Source: Bacillus sp. F19 (lineage in GTDB: Bacteria; Bacillota; Bacilli; Bacillales; Bacillaceae). Taken from it: a stretch of DNA of 64,000 bases. The notes under the pieces were generated by a model, which ran no database searches, had not been told where the DNA came from, and saw only the letters and a list, made by a program, of their open reading frames with translations. Both the position numbers and the translations under genes were made by a program. The first letter of the stretch is position 1. Each line of letters opens with the position of its first letter. Below, one piece after another: positions 57,601-64,000 of this stretch. The stretch spans positions 186,001 to 250,000 of the forward strand of contig CP085711.1 of assembly GCA_023823795.1 (NCBI GenBank), given 5' to 3'.

Positions 57601-58797
57601 GTATCATTCAAATATGAAAGTCAGTTTGATAAGAAGATTAATTTCGTTGTTGGTAAGGGTACTAAGGAAGTGATGAATGTACCAATGCCACAGGCAACCG
57701 TTCCTACACAGTTCACTGTTAAATTTACAGCAAGTACGGAAGATTTCTGGATCGGAGCAAGAAATACGGCCGGAAGTTCAGCAGGAGACTTTATCCTTGA
57801 TAATCTAGTGGTTAAGGAAGCAAAGGATGCTACAATTGAACCGCTGCCAATTACACCTGTTGACTTATCTGTTATTCCTGTAGATGGTATCAAAGCAAGT
57901 GCAACTGGTTATCAAGAAGGTGATAACCCTGAAAATGTTCTTGATGGAAACACAGGTTCATTGTGGCACACAGCTTGGGATGGAAGCGATACATTACCAC
58001 AATCTATTACTCTTGATTTAGGTAAAGCTTACAATGTAAACAGATTAGATGTAACGCCAAGACAGGAGACTAATAGTAGAGGAGAAGCAAGTGGTAATGG
58101 CTTCATTACAAAATATGACCTATATGTTAAGTATGCAGATGCTGAAGACTTTGCTAAAGTTGTTTCAAGTGGAACATGGGAAAGAACAGTTGCTACAAAA
58201 CAAGTAGCTATTGACAGTTCAAAGCCTATTACTCACGTTAAGTTAACTGCATTAGAAGGAATCAACCGATATGCTTCTGTAGCTGAGATGAGAATTGCTC
58301 AAGAAGCTCCATCCATAACTGGACCAGATACCGTTGAGGTCAGCACATCAGTGGGAATGCACCCGGAAATGCCTTCAACAGTAAAGGCAACATTGAGCAA
58401 TAACACAGAAATGGAATTGCCAGTTCAATGGCCAGCAATTGCCCCTTCAAAATATGCTGAAGAAGGATCATTTGAAGTAGTAGGACACATTAATGGTGTT
58501 GAAGCTGCAGCTATTACAGCTACTGTAACTGTAACGGCTAGTGAAGAAGTTGATATAGTAGATGCAAAAGTGATGAATGTTTACACTACAGTAGGAACTG
58601 CACCTGTTATGCCAGAAACTGCGAAGATGATCACATCAAATGGTACAGTTATAAATGTACCTGTAACTTGGGATGAAATAGCTGAAGATAGCTATAAGAA
58701 TGTTGGATCATTCAGCGTAAAGGGTAGGGTAACAGGAACTAAAATAAAAGCTCAGGCTATTGTTATAGTTACAGATCCAAGGGCTACAATCCACTGA
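54634..58797 (+). CDS. Secreted GH101-type endo-alpha-N-acetylgalactosaminidase-like enzyme (second copy)
   Basis: The 1387-residue protein has a signal peptide (to about SGTADAA) and the same plan as the 18980 product. The barrel shows GLGQFVELKGYQAEGHDSAH, HISGTGAHPEAKAF, predicted nucleophile Asp454 (FIYADAWYE) and acid/base Glu480 (LTTEFPN), the same 26-residue spacing as in the other copy. Galactose-binding-like modules, a CBM32-like module (KASATGYQEGDNPENVLDGN) and two Ig-like (Big_4) repeats follow. The frame ends at DPRATIH, but another frame continues TEIPEVKVSTVIGKTPILPS for about 45 residues, so a third Ig repeat and any anchor were lost by frameshift. AGAGGAGG precedes the ATG. 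A terminator follows at 58993. Confidence 0.87.
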   Translation: MSLSKIIKNLAIVVASAQMISITIPAFSGTADAAAYDGIIASNQMKVEVDQNFPRVIKYELNSKVLNGSEDVLNTIRINGTDYVPKVTYTEAADNKADYVLTVDELNVVIFLSITVEENTLDFEVTKVEENGTTRIHTIEIPNHSLASVRSTEAGAEFAGSRMENAVYKKGDVYQPVSGTPTVDLTPKNYMYAFINNDELAAGVWSNAFGDSNKDADNDNHRIVKQTTEKTGYSRTALWSASWVYRGNEMPDDITEPLPHAKVVITEDANGDYQMDWQDAAIAYRNIMNNPVGSDRMSELVVHRIPMNFGSQATNPFLKTLDETKKIYLSTDGLGQFVELKGYQAEGHDSAHPDYGGHIGVRQGGQKDMDTLVREAQSYNAFMGVHISGTGAHPEAKAFDDQLVNLNKGGWDWLDQSYDFDDPTYRREVYTGNRMNRLQMLKDDAPTLDFIYADAWYEQGFNGRRFAREVNSLGWTLTTEFPNVLEDEAVWNHWSVDYDYGGKNIKGYSSDIARFVRNNQKDTWIARHPILGGTEANDAEGWQGRVNYDEMIDVVFKTNLPTKYLQSFPMTKYDVTNNVGRAEFEGNVVAERTEDGKRVFTKDGKKLLEEDVTIQQGTSNGNVYDDVRFNNLQYLLPWSPNADITESELAGAEEKLYHYNEVGGSSTWELPNSWNNVSTVKLYTLTDTGKKDEKVLNVVDGKITIDAEPKQAYVVYKGDVSVTAEDMEWGFGMPTKDPSFNSGTLDHWKVKSGAATVERNNRGQYELVVKENNEETVLETKLSGLKPGTYSASIYVQVGNTPNRTNASDPNTAGNAKRKTTIGVKNFGGANITNYTESSPLKNYISADSKHSTNMQRMRVVFDVAEGQETAKLYLQVAPGTATVTFDDVRSVPTKRVVPKSSDVVLAEDFENVDQGLTPFVIADADGVSDPRTHLSELHAPYTQKGWNGKAVDDVLNGKWSIKSHKTGSGLIMRTLPQTLRFDKGTTYEVSFKYESQFDKKINFVVGKGTKEVMNVPMPQATVPTQFTVKFTASTEDFWIGARNTAGSSAGDFILDNLVVKEAKDATIEPLPITPVDLSVIPVDGIKASATGYQEGDNPENVLDGNTGSLWHTAWDGSDTLPQSITLDLGKAYNVNRLDVTPRQETNSRGEASGNGFITKYDLYVKYADAEDFAKVVSSGTWERTVATKQVAIDSSKPITHVKLTALEGINRYASVAEMRIAQEAPSITGPDTVEVSTSVGMHPEMPSTVKATLSNNTEMELPVQWPAIAPSKYAEEGSFEVVGHINGVEAAAITATVTVTASEEVDIVDAKVMNVYTTVGTAPVMPETAKMITSNGTVINVPVTWDEIAEDSYKNVGSFSVKGRVTGTKIKAQAIVIVTDPRATIH

Positions 58798-58930
58798 AAT
58801 TCCTGAAGTAAAAGTAAGTACAGTAATTGGTAAAACACCAATACTCCCAAGCATGCTTGAAGTAAAATTAAGTGATAATACAAAGACTTTTGTATCTGTT
58901 ACATGGGGCAGCATTTCTTACAAAGGGTGA
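58798..58930 (+). pseudogene. Out-of-frame tail of the second GH101 gene
   Basis: After a one-base shift near 58788 the sequence reads TEIPEVKVSTVIGKTPILPS, MLEVKLSDNTKTFVSVTWGS and ISYKG before a stop. This is a third Big_4-like repeat in the same series as the two in the intact part. It shows the gene was once longer. Confidence 0.8.
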
Positions 58931-58992
58931 TGATTTAATTACTTAGGGAAATGTAAGGTACGAGGAAATTTCTGTCGCTCATATCATCTTTT

Positions 58993-59024
58993 AAACTCAT
59001 AGAATTTTGTCTATGAGTTTTTTT
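58993..59024 (+). terminator. Terminator after the second GH101 gene
   Basis: AAACTCATAGA pairs with TCTATGAGTTT across a six-base loop, then a T tract. Confidence 0.92.
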
Positions 59025-59041
59025 AAAAACTAACTTATACC

Positions 59042-59078
59042 AACCACCCATCTATACATGGGTGGTTACATCTTCATT
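59042..59078 (+). terminator. Hairpin upstream of the radical SAM relic
   Basis: AACCACCCAT (59042-59051) pairs perfectly with ATGGGTGGTT (59058-59067), then ACATCTTCATTTTTTT. It may be a second terminator or an attenuator of the gene that follows. Confidence 0.65.
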
Positions 59079-59100
59079 TTTTTAAAGGAGAAGATTGAAA

Positions 59101-59373
59101 ATGGTGCAGGGATGTTTAACTTCCGAGAAGCATGGCCAGATCGGCGTAATGTGGAAAACTGTTTCTGAGGCTTGTAATCTCGCATGCGACTATTGTTATT
59201 ATAGCAGCTACGGCGGGCAGCCGGGAAAAATAGACAAAATTGATTCGGCCGTTCTTGAAAAATTTATCAAAGAATACACGGCCCTTTCCAGTGAAGTTGC
59301 ATCCTTTGCTTGGCAAGGCGGGGAGCCTTTACTATCAGTACGTCTACCAGGGGGCTATATGCATGTCATTTAA
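59101..59373 (+). pseudogene. N-terminal relic of an anaerobic sulfatase-maturing radical SAM enzyme
   Basis: The frame reads GVMWKTVSEACNLACDYCYY, which contains the CxxxCxxC iron-sulfur motif of radical SAM proteins, and later ASFAWQGGEPLL, the GGEP block. Both are placed as in sulfatase-maturing enzymes. The protein then leaves the family sequence and stops after about 90 residues. AAAGGAGA precedes the start. Such enzymes convert a Cys or Ser in sulfatases to formylglycine. The sulfatase relic at 50664 is its likely former partner. Confidence 0.85.
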
Positions 59374-59450
59374 TTTTTTGACATATCCAGATGCAGCAAA
59401 AATATTTAGGACAATTATTTACAATAACAATTAATAAGGTGTTGGAAAGA

Positions 59451-59818
59451 ATGACAATTAGGTATGAGGAAAGTGCCAAAATATTTCATTTGAAAACGAG
59501 ATCTTCTTCCTATCTATTTGGGTTAAATCGAAAAAAAGGCTACATCACCTGTATTGGGGAAAAAATAAGAAGTGAAGATTGTGAATTTTTACTAAAGACA
59601 TATGCTCATTCTTCCTTCGACCCTGAAGTGAAGAGGGAACGAGAAGAATTCAGTCCGTGGGGCGGTTTTTGTTATATAGAACCAACTCTAAAAGTTAAAT
59701 TCCACGACAATGTAAGAGATTTACAATTGGATTTCGAATACTTTGAAATAAGACAAGAAAATGAAGTAGACATACTCAGCATTCATCTGATTCTGAAATC
59801 GTATATAACATTATGAAT
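59451..59818 (+). pseudogene. N-terminal relic of a GH36 alpha-galactosidase
   Basis: The frame reads MTIRYEESAKIFHLKTRSSS and YLFGLNRKKGYITCIGEKIR, then FSPWGGFCYIEPTLKVKF. These are N-terminal beta-sandwich features of GH36 alpha-galactosidases as I know them. The frame shifts near 59785 and ends. The catalytic barrel is missing. It fuses at its left with the radical SAM relic, so a deletion or rearrangement is likely there. Confidence 0.6.
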
Positions 59819-59850
59819 TATCTTTATTGATTAATTTTAAGCAGAAGTAT

Positions 59851-59868
59851 AATAAACGAATGTTTATT
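59851..59868. promoter_or_regulatory. Inverted repeat of TetR-operator type
   Basis: AATAAAC-GAAT-GTTTATT is a perfect inverted repeat with seven-base arms, about 155 bases before the membrane protein gene. Its length and AT-rich arms fit a TetR-family operator; no tetR gene is nearby. Confidence 0.35.
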
Positions 59869-60023
59869 AAAATGCAGGTGAAACCCTAACCGAAAGGGGA
59901 GATTCATTTAATATAGGAAGATCTGTTGATTTCTATTAATTTGAAATAAAAGCTAAATGTTCTTTAGAGGGTTATATGAATCTAACATTGCTCCCATCCA
60001 ATCTTGTTAAGAAAGGTGATACT

Positions 60024-60644
60024 ATGACCATCGAAGAACTAATAAAAAAACTAGATAATATTTGGTACCACTATAAAATTCATATTATATACGGGCTCTT
60101 TATTTTAATGGCTATAATACCTCTCATCTTTTTTAATGAGGGAGAAAAGCCATCAGCCTTAAATGTAGCTGTCATCGGAAATACAATAGATATAAAAGAG
60201 CAGCAAGCTCTTCAAGATAAGGCTACTTCTGCGGTATTAGAGGGTCAGTCAAAATCAGAAATTAAGCTGAACATATGGCCAATGAACGGAAGTCTCACGT
60301 CATCTTCTAACAATTCAATATATCAAAAGCTTCTTACACAAATAGGAGCTAAAGACATTGATATTGTAGTGCTGGATAAGAATGATTTTCTTTTAATGGC
60401 ACAGCAGGATGCTTTTTTTAGAATGGATAATAACAAAGAAATCTCTAATTTGTTAAATAATAAAGAGATTGATACAGTAAGCCTAAATAGGGAAAATTCC
60501 ATTATTGGTATTGATTTTACTGACAACCTTTTACTTTCAAATGCAGGATTTATAACGGAAAATAAAATAATCGGCATTCTCACAAATTCAGAAAATAAAG
60601 AAACAGCAATTAAATTTGTTAAATGGCTTGTGAACAAGGGTTAG
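60024..60644 (+). CDS. Single-pass membrane protein with extracytoplasmic domain, function unknown
   Basis: The 206-residue protein has a cytoplasmic N-terminus of about 20 residues (MTIEELIKKLDNIWYHYKIH), one membrane helix (IIYGLFILMAIIPLIFF) and an outer domain that resembles a small solute-binding fold (DIDIVVLDKNDFLLMAQQDAFFRM). AAAGGTG precedes ATG 60024. Such proteins are seen in bacilli and paenibacilli near sugar loci. I do not recognise a function. Confidence 0.7.
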   Translation: MTIEELIKKLDNIWYHYKIHIIYGLFILMAIIPLIFFNEGEKPSALNVAVIGNTIDIKEQQALQDKATSAVLEGQSKSEIKLNIWPMNGSLTSSSNNSIYQKLLTQIGAKDIDIVVLDKNDFLLMAQQDAFFRMDNNKEISNLLNNKEIDTVSLNRENSIIGIDFTDNLLLSNAGFITENKIIGILTNSENKETAIKFVKWLVNKG

Positions 60645-60720
60645 GAGCTGGATTCCCTTAAACTATAGTGTTAAAGGATTGCTTGCCGGCTCTGTGAAAG
60701 GTTAAGAACACATAATATAA

Positions 60721-60831
60721 AAGTGTCGCCTCTTTTTATTGAAGTAAAGGGCAGGAATGTGGAGGATTCAATTTTTTATCTTCTTTAGTTAAAGGACTTT
60801 GAGGAACTATTTTAATGAAATTGGATTTTTA
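60721..60831. repeat. Dispersed intergenic repeat, copy 2
   Basis: It matches 38809-38926 over about 110 bases with scattered changes and a small deletion. The flanking stretch 60832-61020 holds no gene. CTAACTTAACATGTTAGTTT near 60875 forms a short hairpin. Confidence 0.6.
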
Positions 60832-61022
60832 TGAAAAATTACATCGTGGAATTTGTGAAGGTTTTTACTTAAACTAACTTAACATGTTAGTTTAAGTAGG
60901 ATTGTTGAATCTAGTTGCCGAATTGTTTAATTTACCCGATCTTGCTGTTCGAGTTACTCCAGACTGTGTGTGGTGTCCATCTTAGCCGCAAAACGACTGA
61001 GGTAAAAAATAAATAAAAAAAT

Positions 61023-61040
61023 TGATCGAACGTTCGATCA
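61023..61040. promoter_or_regulatory. 18-bp palindrome, likely TetR-family operator
   Basis: TGATCGAACGTTCGATCA is perfectly self-complementary and lies 38 bases before the MBL-fold gene. The GAACGTTC core in an 18-base palindrome is typical of TetR-type operators. The regulator gene is not in the window. Confidence 0.65.
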
Positions 61041-61077
61041 TAATTGTTTAGTCTTTGAATTTAAGGAGGTAGAGCTT

Positions 61078-62061
61078 ATGAAAAAATCCAGTATTATTTT
61101 CTTTGAAAGAAAATTTCCAAGTGCAAACATGATCCTTATTAAGGCTCAGCTACCGATCCTTATTGATACTGGTTTTGGGAGTGATGCGAAAGATACAGAG
61201 CAATTAATTCTAGATGTAGGAGTTTCACCAGAAGAATTACACCTTATTGTGAACACGCACTATCATAGTGACCATGTAGGAGGCAATTTTCATTTTCAAA
61301 AAAATTATGGGGTTACGATTGCTGCTCATAAATGGGAAGCCGATTTAATTAATTCTTGTGACCCTGAAGCCTGTAGTGCAGAATGGTTAGATCAGCCAGT
61401 AGACCCTTATCGAGTGGATACAATGCTCTCAGATAACGATGAAATTAGTACAGGAAGTAGAACCTTGAAAGTCTTGTACACACCGGGGCATACATTAGGG
61501 CATATTTCTTTATATGAACCAGAAGATGAGATATTAATTTGCGGGGATCTCTTTCACAAAAATGATATCGGATGGTTAAACATCTTTCGAGAGGGTGTTA
61601 CATCTATCCAACGATCTATAGAAAGTTTGGATCGATTGTCCATGCTCCGGATTAAACAGGCATATTCAGGACATGGACCTCAAATGGAGAATCCTCTGGC
61701 TGCCATTGATGCAGCAAGGGAGCGGTTTGAAAAGTGGCTCAAGATGCCAGAAAAAGTTTCATGGCATGCCTGCAAGAGGATTTTTTCATTCACATTAATC
61801 ATTAAAAACGGATTGGCAAAAGAAGAAATCGATAACTACCTACTAACGTGTGGCTGGTTCCAAGATTTTGCACGCTACTCTTTCCAGCTTCAGCCTGAAG
61901 AATTTATTCAAATCTTGCTCGATGAAATGATTCGTTCCAGAGCAGCAATTTGGCACAATAATTATTTAATCGCCACAACCCCATACCAATCACCACAAAA
62001 GAAATGGATTAGTAAGAACATTAAGCCGAAAGATTGGAAACCTCAAGATTTTCTCACATAA
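61078..62061 (+). CDS. MBL-fold metallohydrolase
   Basis: The 327-residue protein has the metallo-beta-lactamase signature HYHSDHVGG, a later metal His in TPGHTLGHISLYEP and Asp in ICGDLFH. A C-terminal helical region of about 110 residues follows, as in lactonase- and glyoxalase-like MBL proteins with an added domain. AAGGAGG precedes the ATG. The 18-bp palindrome just upstream suggests induction by a small molecule. The substrate cannot be told. Confidence 0.88.
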   Translation: MKKSSIIFFERKFPSANMILIKAQLPILIDTGFGSDAKDTEQLILDVGVSPEELHLIVNTHYHSDHVGGNFHFQKNYGVTIAAHKWEADLINSCDPEACSAEWLDQPVDPYRVDTMLSDNDEISTGSRTLKVLYTPGHTLGHISLYEPEDEILICGDLFHKNDIGWLNIFREGVTSIQRSIESLDRLSMLRIKQAYSGHGPQMENPLAAIDAARERFEKWLKMPEKVSWHACKRIFSFTLIIKNGLAKEEIDNYLLTCGWFQDFARYSFQLQPEEFIQILLDEMIRSRAAIWHNNYLIATTPYQSPQKKWISKNIKPKDWKPQDFLT

Positions 62062-62209
62062 CTAAAAGGAGGGGGAAGTGAATGGAAAACTGTTGAATCC
62101 CGCCTGATAACAATAGGAGAAGCTTTATATAATCCTGCAATAATATACTATATGCCATGTAATCTTAAGATGTACAATTTATGAGAATACCTTGAAAGGA
62201 GTTTTCCTC

Positions 62210-62332
62210 ATGAATATTACATCTTTTTTAATTTACTGTTTTAGTATTACTTTTACATCAGTACCTACTAATATCGTCATATTATCCACAGTGCATAATT
62301 TGGGGACAAAAGGCAATGGAATATACATTTAG
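62210..62332 (+). pseudogene. N-terminal relic of a LysE-family exporter
   Basis: AAAGGAG precedes an ATG. The frame reads MNITSFLIYCFSITFTSVPT and NIVILSTVHNLGTK before shifting and stopping. FTPGPTNI(V)ILST is the first helix of LysE/RhtB amino-acid exporters, here altered to FTSVPTNI. The other helices are missing. Confidence 0.7.
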
Positions 62333-62344
62333 CAGGGCTTGATT

Positions 62345-62863
62345 ATGTTATATATTGAGCCACAACTTCTTTTAGAGGTTATGGAGAAAAAGGATATAGT
62401 GCGTTTTTCCACCCCTATTGTGTATGATTATAGACTTGAATAAAGAATATTAAGTCTTTCGAATGCAATTTTAGGCGGAAAAGATGAAGCGTTGTGCAGT
62501 GAATTACTGTTATCACTCGCAGACAGCCTTATGCATTCCAATCTTTCTACAGACTATAAAAAAGATGACGCTCTAATTAGAAAAGCAAAGGATATGCTTC
62601 ATACCAATTTAGAAAATGTAATGAAACTTGACGAGAGATGCAAAGAGCTTCATTTATCAAAATTTCAGTTTATCAGATTATTCAAGGCTCATACTGGAAT
62701 TTCCCCATACCAATACTTTCTTAACTGCAAGATAGAACGTGCAAAGAAGTTGTTAGAGAAAAATGGAGATATTTATTCAGCAGTAGCTGAATGTGGTTTT
62801 GTTGATTTAACTCATTTAAATAAACATTTTAAAAGCGTATATGGAACAACAGCATATGAATAG
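62345..62863 (+). pseudogene. AraC-family regulator, interrupted
   Basis: The frame starts MLYIEPQLLLEVMEKKDIVR and meets a TAA at about 62441. It then continues in the same frame to a full AraC DNA-binding domain (LDERCKELHLSKFQFIRLFK, AECGFVDLTHLNKHFKSVYG). The N-terminal ligand-binding cupin is mostly gone. AraC genes often flank lysE, so the two relics are probably one decayed unit fused by a deletion. A shorter protein could start at 62492 and keep DNA binding. Confidence 0.75.
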
Positions 62864-62942
62864 ATGTCGCATTTAAATTGAGGCGGGATTTTTACTACTA
62901 AGTTTTAAATGGATTTAAAATAAAATATAGGGGGGGATAAAA

Positions 62943-63317
62943 TTGTCTTTAAAAATAGGTGATATTATTACATTTGAACGCACTTTCACAGCAGAAGATG
63001 TGGCATTGTTCATCAAGATTTCAGGTGATGAAGGCTCTCACCATGTTACTCCTGATGAACGGGGAAGACTTGTAATACAGGGATTACTAACCGCTACATT
63101 GCCGACAAAAATAGGTGGCGATAACAATGTACTCGCTCGTACAATGAATTTTGAGTTTTTAAGACCAGTATTTACTGGTGATACAATAATTTGTGAAGTA
63201 ACAATTGAGCAATTCGAAAAGCAAAATAATCGAACACATATTACTGCCTCCTTTTTATGCAAAAATCAAAATGAGAAGGAAGTGCTGAGAGGGGATTTTT
63301 CAGGAGTGATCCTATGA
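62943..63317 (+). CDS. MaoC-like hotdog-fold protein
   Basis: The 124-residue protein has the MaoC dehydratase pattern: IGDIITFERTFTAEDVALFIKISGD, LVIQGLLTATLP, and NFEFLRPVFTGDTIICEVTI. The usual catalytic Asp-His pair of DxNPxH is not in its normal form (GDEGSHHVTPDE), so the activity is uncertain. It starts at TTG after a GGGGGGG run that acts as the Shine-Dalgarno site. Possible roles are in acyl-CoA hydration or binding. It ends in a terminator. Confidence 0.85.
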   Translation: MSLKIGDIITFERTFTAEDVALFIKISGDEGSHHVTPDERGRLVIQGLLTATLPTKIGGDNNVLARTMNFEFLRPVFTGDTIICEVTIEQFEKQNNRTHITASFLCKNQNEKEVLRGDFSGVIL

Positions 63318-63364
63318 AATCTTCTTGAACTTATCCTGCACTAACTTATACAACGAACGATAGA

Positions 63365-63393
63365 GAACTTGGAAAATCTCCAAGTTCTTTTTA
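63365..63393 (+). terminator. Terminator after the MaoC-like gene
   Basis: GAACTTGGA pairs with TCCAAGTTC over a five-base loop, then TTTTT. Confidence 0.88.
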
Positions 63394-63601
63394 TTTAAAT
63401 TTTGTCTAGCCTGTAAGGTTATAAAGCCATTCCATTATGTACCGAATAATTGTGAACAGTTTCACTTAAACTAACTGGTACGCTAGCTCAATAAGAAAGG
63501 AGAGTCCCAAAAAACTGTTTTTAAGATAAAAATCTAAAGATATATAAATGTGATTCTTAGCCATACTAATAAAGATTAAAATTTCGTTAGGAGGCAATAT
63601 T

Positions 63602-63754
63602 ATGGGAAGATCAAACAATCAAAAACCATCAAGCAGTAAAAATTCATTACCTCAAACTCCCAAAAACTTAAAAATAGAACCGGATCGTGTGGATGAAGAG
63701 TTTTCTCGTGAGCTAGGTGAAAGTGGGGAAATAAGAGCTACAAGACCTAAATGA
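63602..63754 (+). CDS. YfhD-like small protein
   Basis: The 50-residue hydrophilic protein reads MGRSNNQKPSSSKNSLPQTP, then KIEPDRVDEEFSRELGESGE. A start MGR, LPQTPK and the D.EFSREL block fit the YfhD-like family of Bacillus; the function is unknown. The last residues (IRATRPK) depart from the usual ending, so the C-terminus may be shortened. AGGAGGC precedes the ATG. Confidence 0.6.
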   Translation: MGRSNNQKPSSSKNSLPQTPKNLKIEPDRVDEEFSRELGESGEIRATRPK

Positions 63755-63828
63755 AACTACAAAAAAGTACATATTGATTCTTTTTAATTTTTTGTAAAAC
63801 AGATACAAAAGAGGCCACCCATAAGTCA

Positions 63829-63991
63829 TTCTGGTTTAGAACCAAATGAAAAAACGGAAAAGGCCATCCAGCAGCTGCTGAAATCGGAATGTCCTGTCAT
63901 AATTGATGCAGGAGCGCTATCTCAGCGTACGTATGATGAAAGACAGGCACCTGTTATTCTGACTCCTCACCCAGGTGAATTTTCAAAATAA
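63829..63991 (+). pseudogene. nnrD: Relic of an NAD(P)HX dehydratase (YxkO-like)
   Basis: The frame reads SGLEPNEKTEKAIQQLLKSE, then PVIIDAGALSQR, and PVILTPHPGEFSK. The last is the conserved block of ADP-dependent NAD(P)H-hydrate dehydratases, which repair damaged cofactors. The N-terminal half is missing. TAA at 63989 ends the frame; one more A in the AAAA run would continue it as ITGA. It may extend beyond the right edge as a broken gene. Confidence 0.75.
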
Positions 63992-64000
63992 CGGGGGCAG

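Noticed and set aside
59879-59920. Short GC-rich leader (GGTGAAACCCTAACCGAAAG) considered as a riboswitch
   Set aside because: It lacks the paired regions of any riboswitch class I know, and the following gene has no matching metabolic role.
1-64000. CRISPR arrays, tRNA and rRNA genes
   Set aside because: I looked for regularly spaced direct repeats, cloverleaf sequences and conserved rRNA segments and saw none.

Overview
The window reads as chromosomal DNA from a low-GC, spore-former-type Firmicute, most likely a member of the Bacillaceae (Bacillus sensu lato). The signs are AT-rich sequence with strong AGGAGG Shine-Dalgarno sites, frequent TTG and GTG starts, CcpA-type cre sites, and typical Bacillus families (YfhD-like, RidA with a YheO-type regulator, DUF1904, YolD-like, Rpn nuclease, CopZ-like protein). 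I saw no rRNA, tRNA or CRISPR array. Domain and family names come from recognising motifs by eye, not from a database search.

Region 1 (1-7960) holds phosphoester enzymes: the 3' part of a metallophosphoesterase with Ig-like and LamG-like domains, a TatA gene directly after it, a VOC protein, and a 1372-residue secreted protein that joins a phosphodiester glycosidase domain to a purple-acid-phosphatase-like metallophosphoesterase. A second metallophosphoesterase-TatA pair lies at 36451-38558. Its enzyme carries a clear twin-arginine signal. Neither pair has a TatC gene.

Region 2 (9770-25778) is a glycan-use locus. It encodes a membrane AraC-type sensor-regulator, two LplB/YtcP-type permeases and a binding lipoprotein (no ATPase, so a shared MsmX-like ATPase is likely), a DUF2264 protein, a GH88 unsaturated glucuronyl hydrolase, a large secreted GH101-type enzyme, a YesL-like protein, and KduI and KduD. 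Together they suggest outside cutting of a GalNAc- and uronate-containing glycan, import of oligosaccharides, formation and hydrolysis of unsaturated uronides, and entry through the Kdu route. No classical polysaccharide lyase is visible. DUF2264 is a candidate for that step.

Region 3 (25779-36000) mixes gene relics (Fe-alcohol dehydrogenase, YolD, DUF1904, radC) with a YheO-RidA-MFS-sugar isomerase cluster, an IS3-family element sitting in the loop of a terminator, a cell-wall-binding-repeat protein, a serine resolvase with site-like repeats, and an Rpn-type nuclease. The 32.4-35.7 kb part looks like mobile or plasmid-derived DNA.

Region 4 (39017-59024) begins with small accessory genes and a broken IS4 transposase. 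A second glycan locus follows: intracellular GH35 beta-galactosidase, an AraC-type sensor on the minus strand, a second permease pair with its lipoprotein, a GH43 multidomain enzyme and a second GH101 enzyme. Both of these secreted enzymes end abruptly where homologues usually continue. Relics of a second beta-galactosidase, a sulfatase, a sulfatase-maturing radical SAM enzyme and an alpha-galactosidase show that the locus was once larger and probably handled sulfated glycans.

Region 5 (60024-64000) contains a single-pass membrane protein, an MBL-fold hydrolase behind an 18-bp palindrome, a decayed LysE/AraC pair, a MaoC-like hotdog protein, a YfhD-like small protein and an NAD(P)HX dehydratase relic at the right edge.
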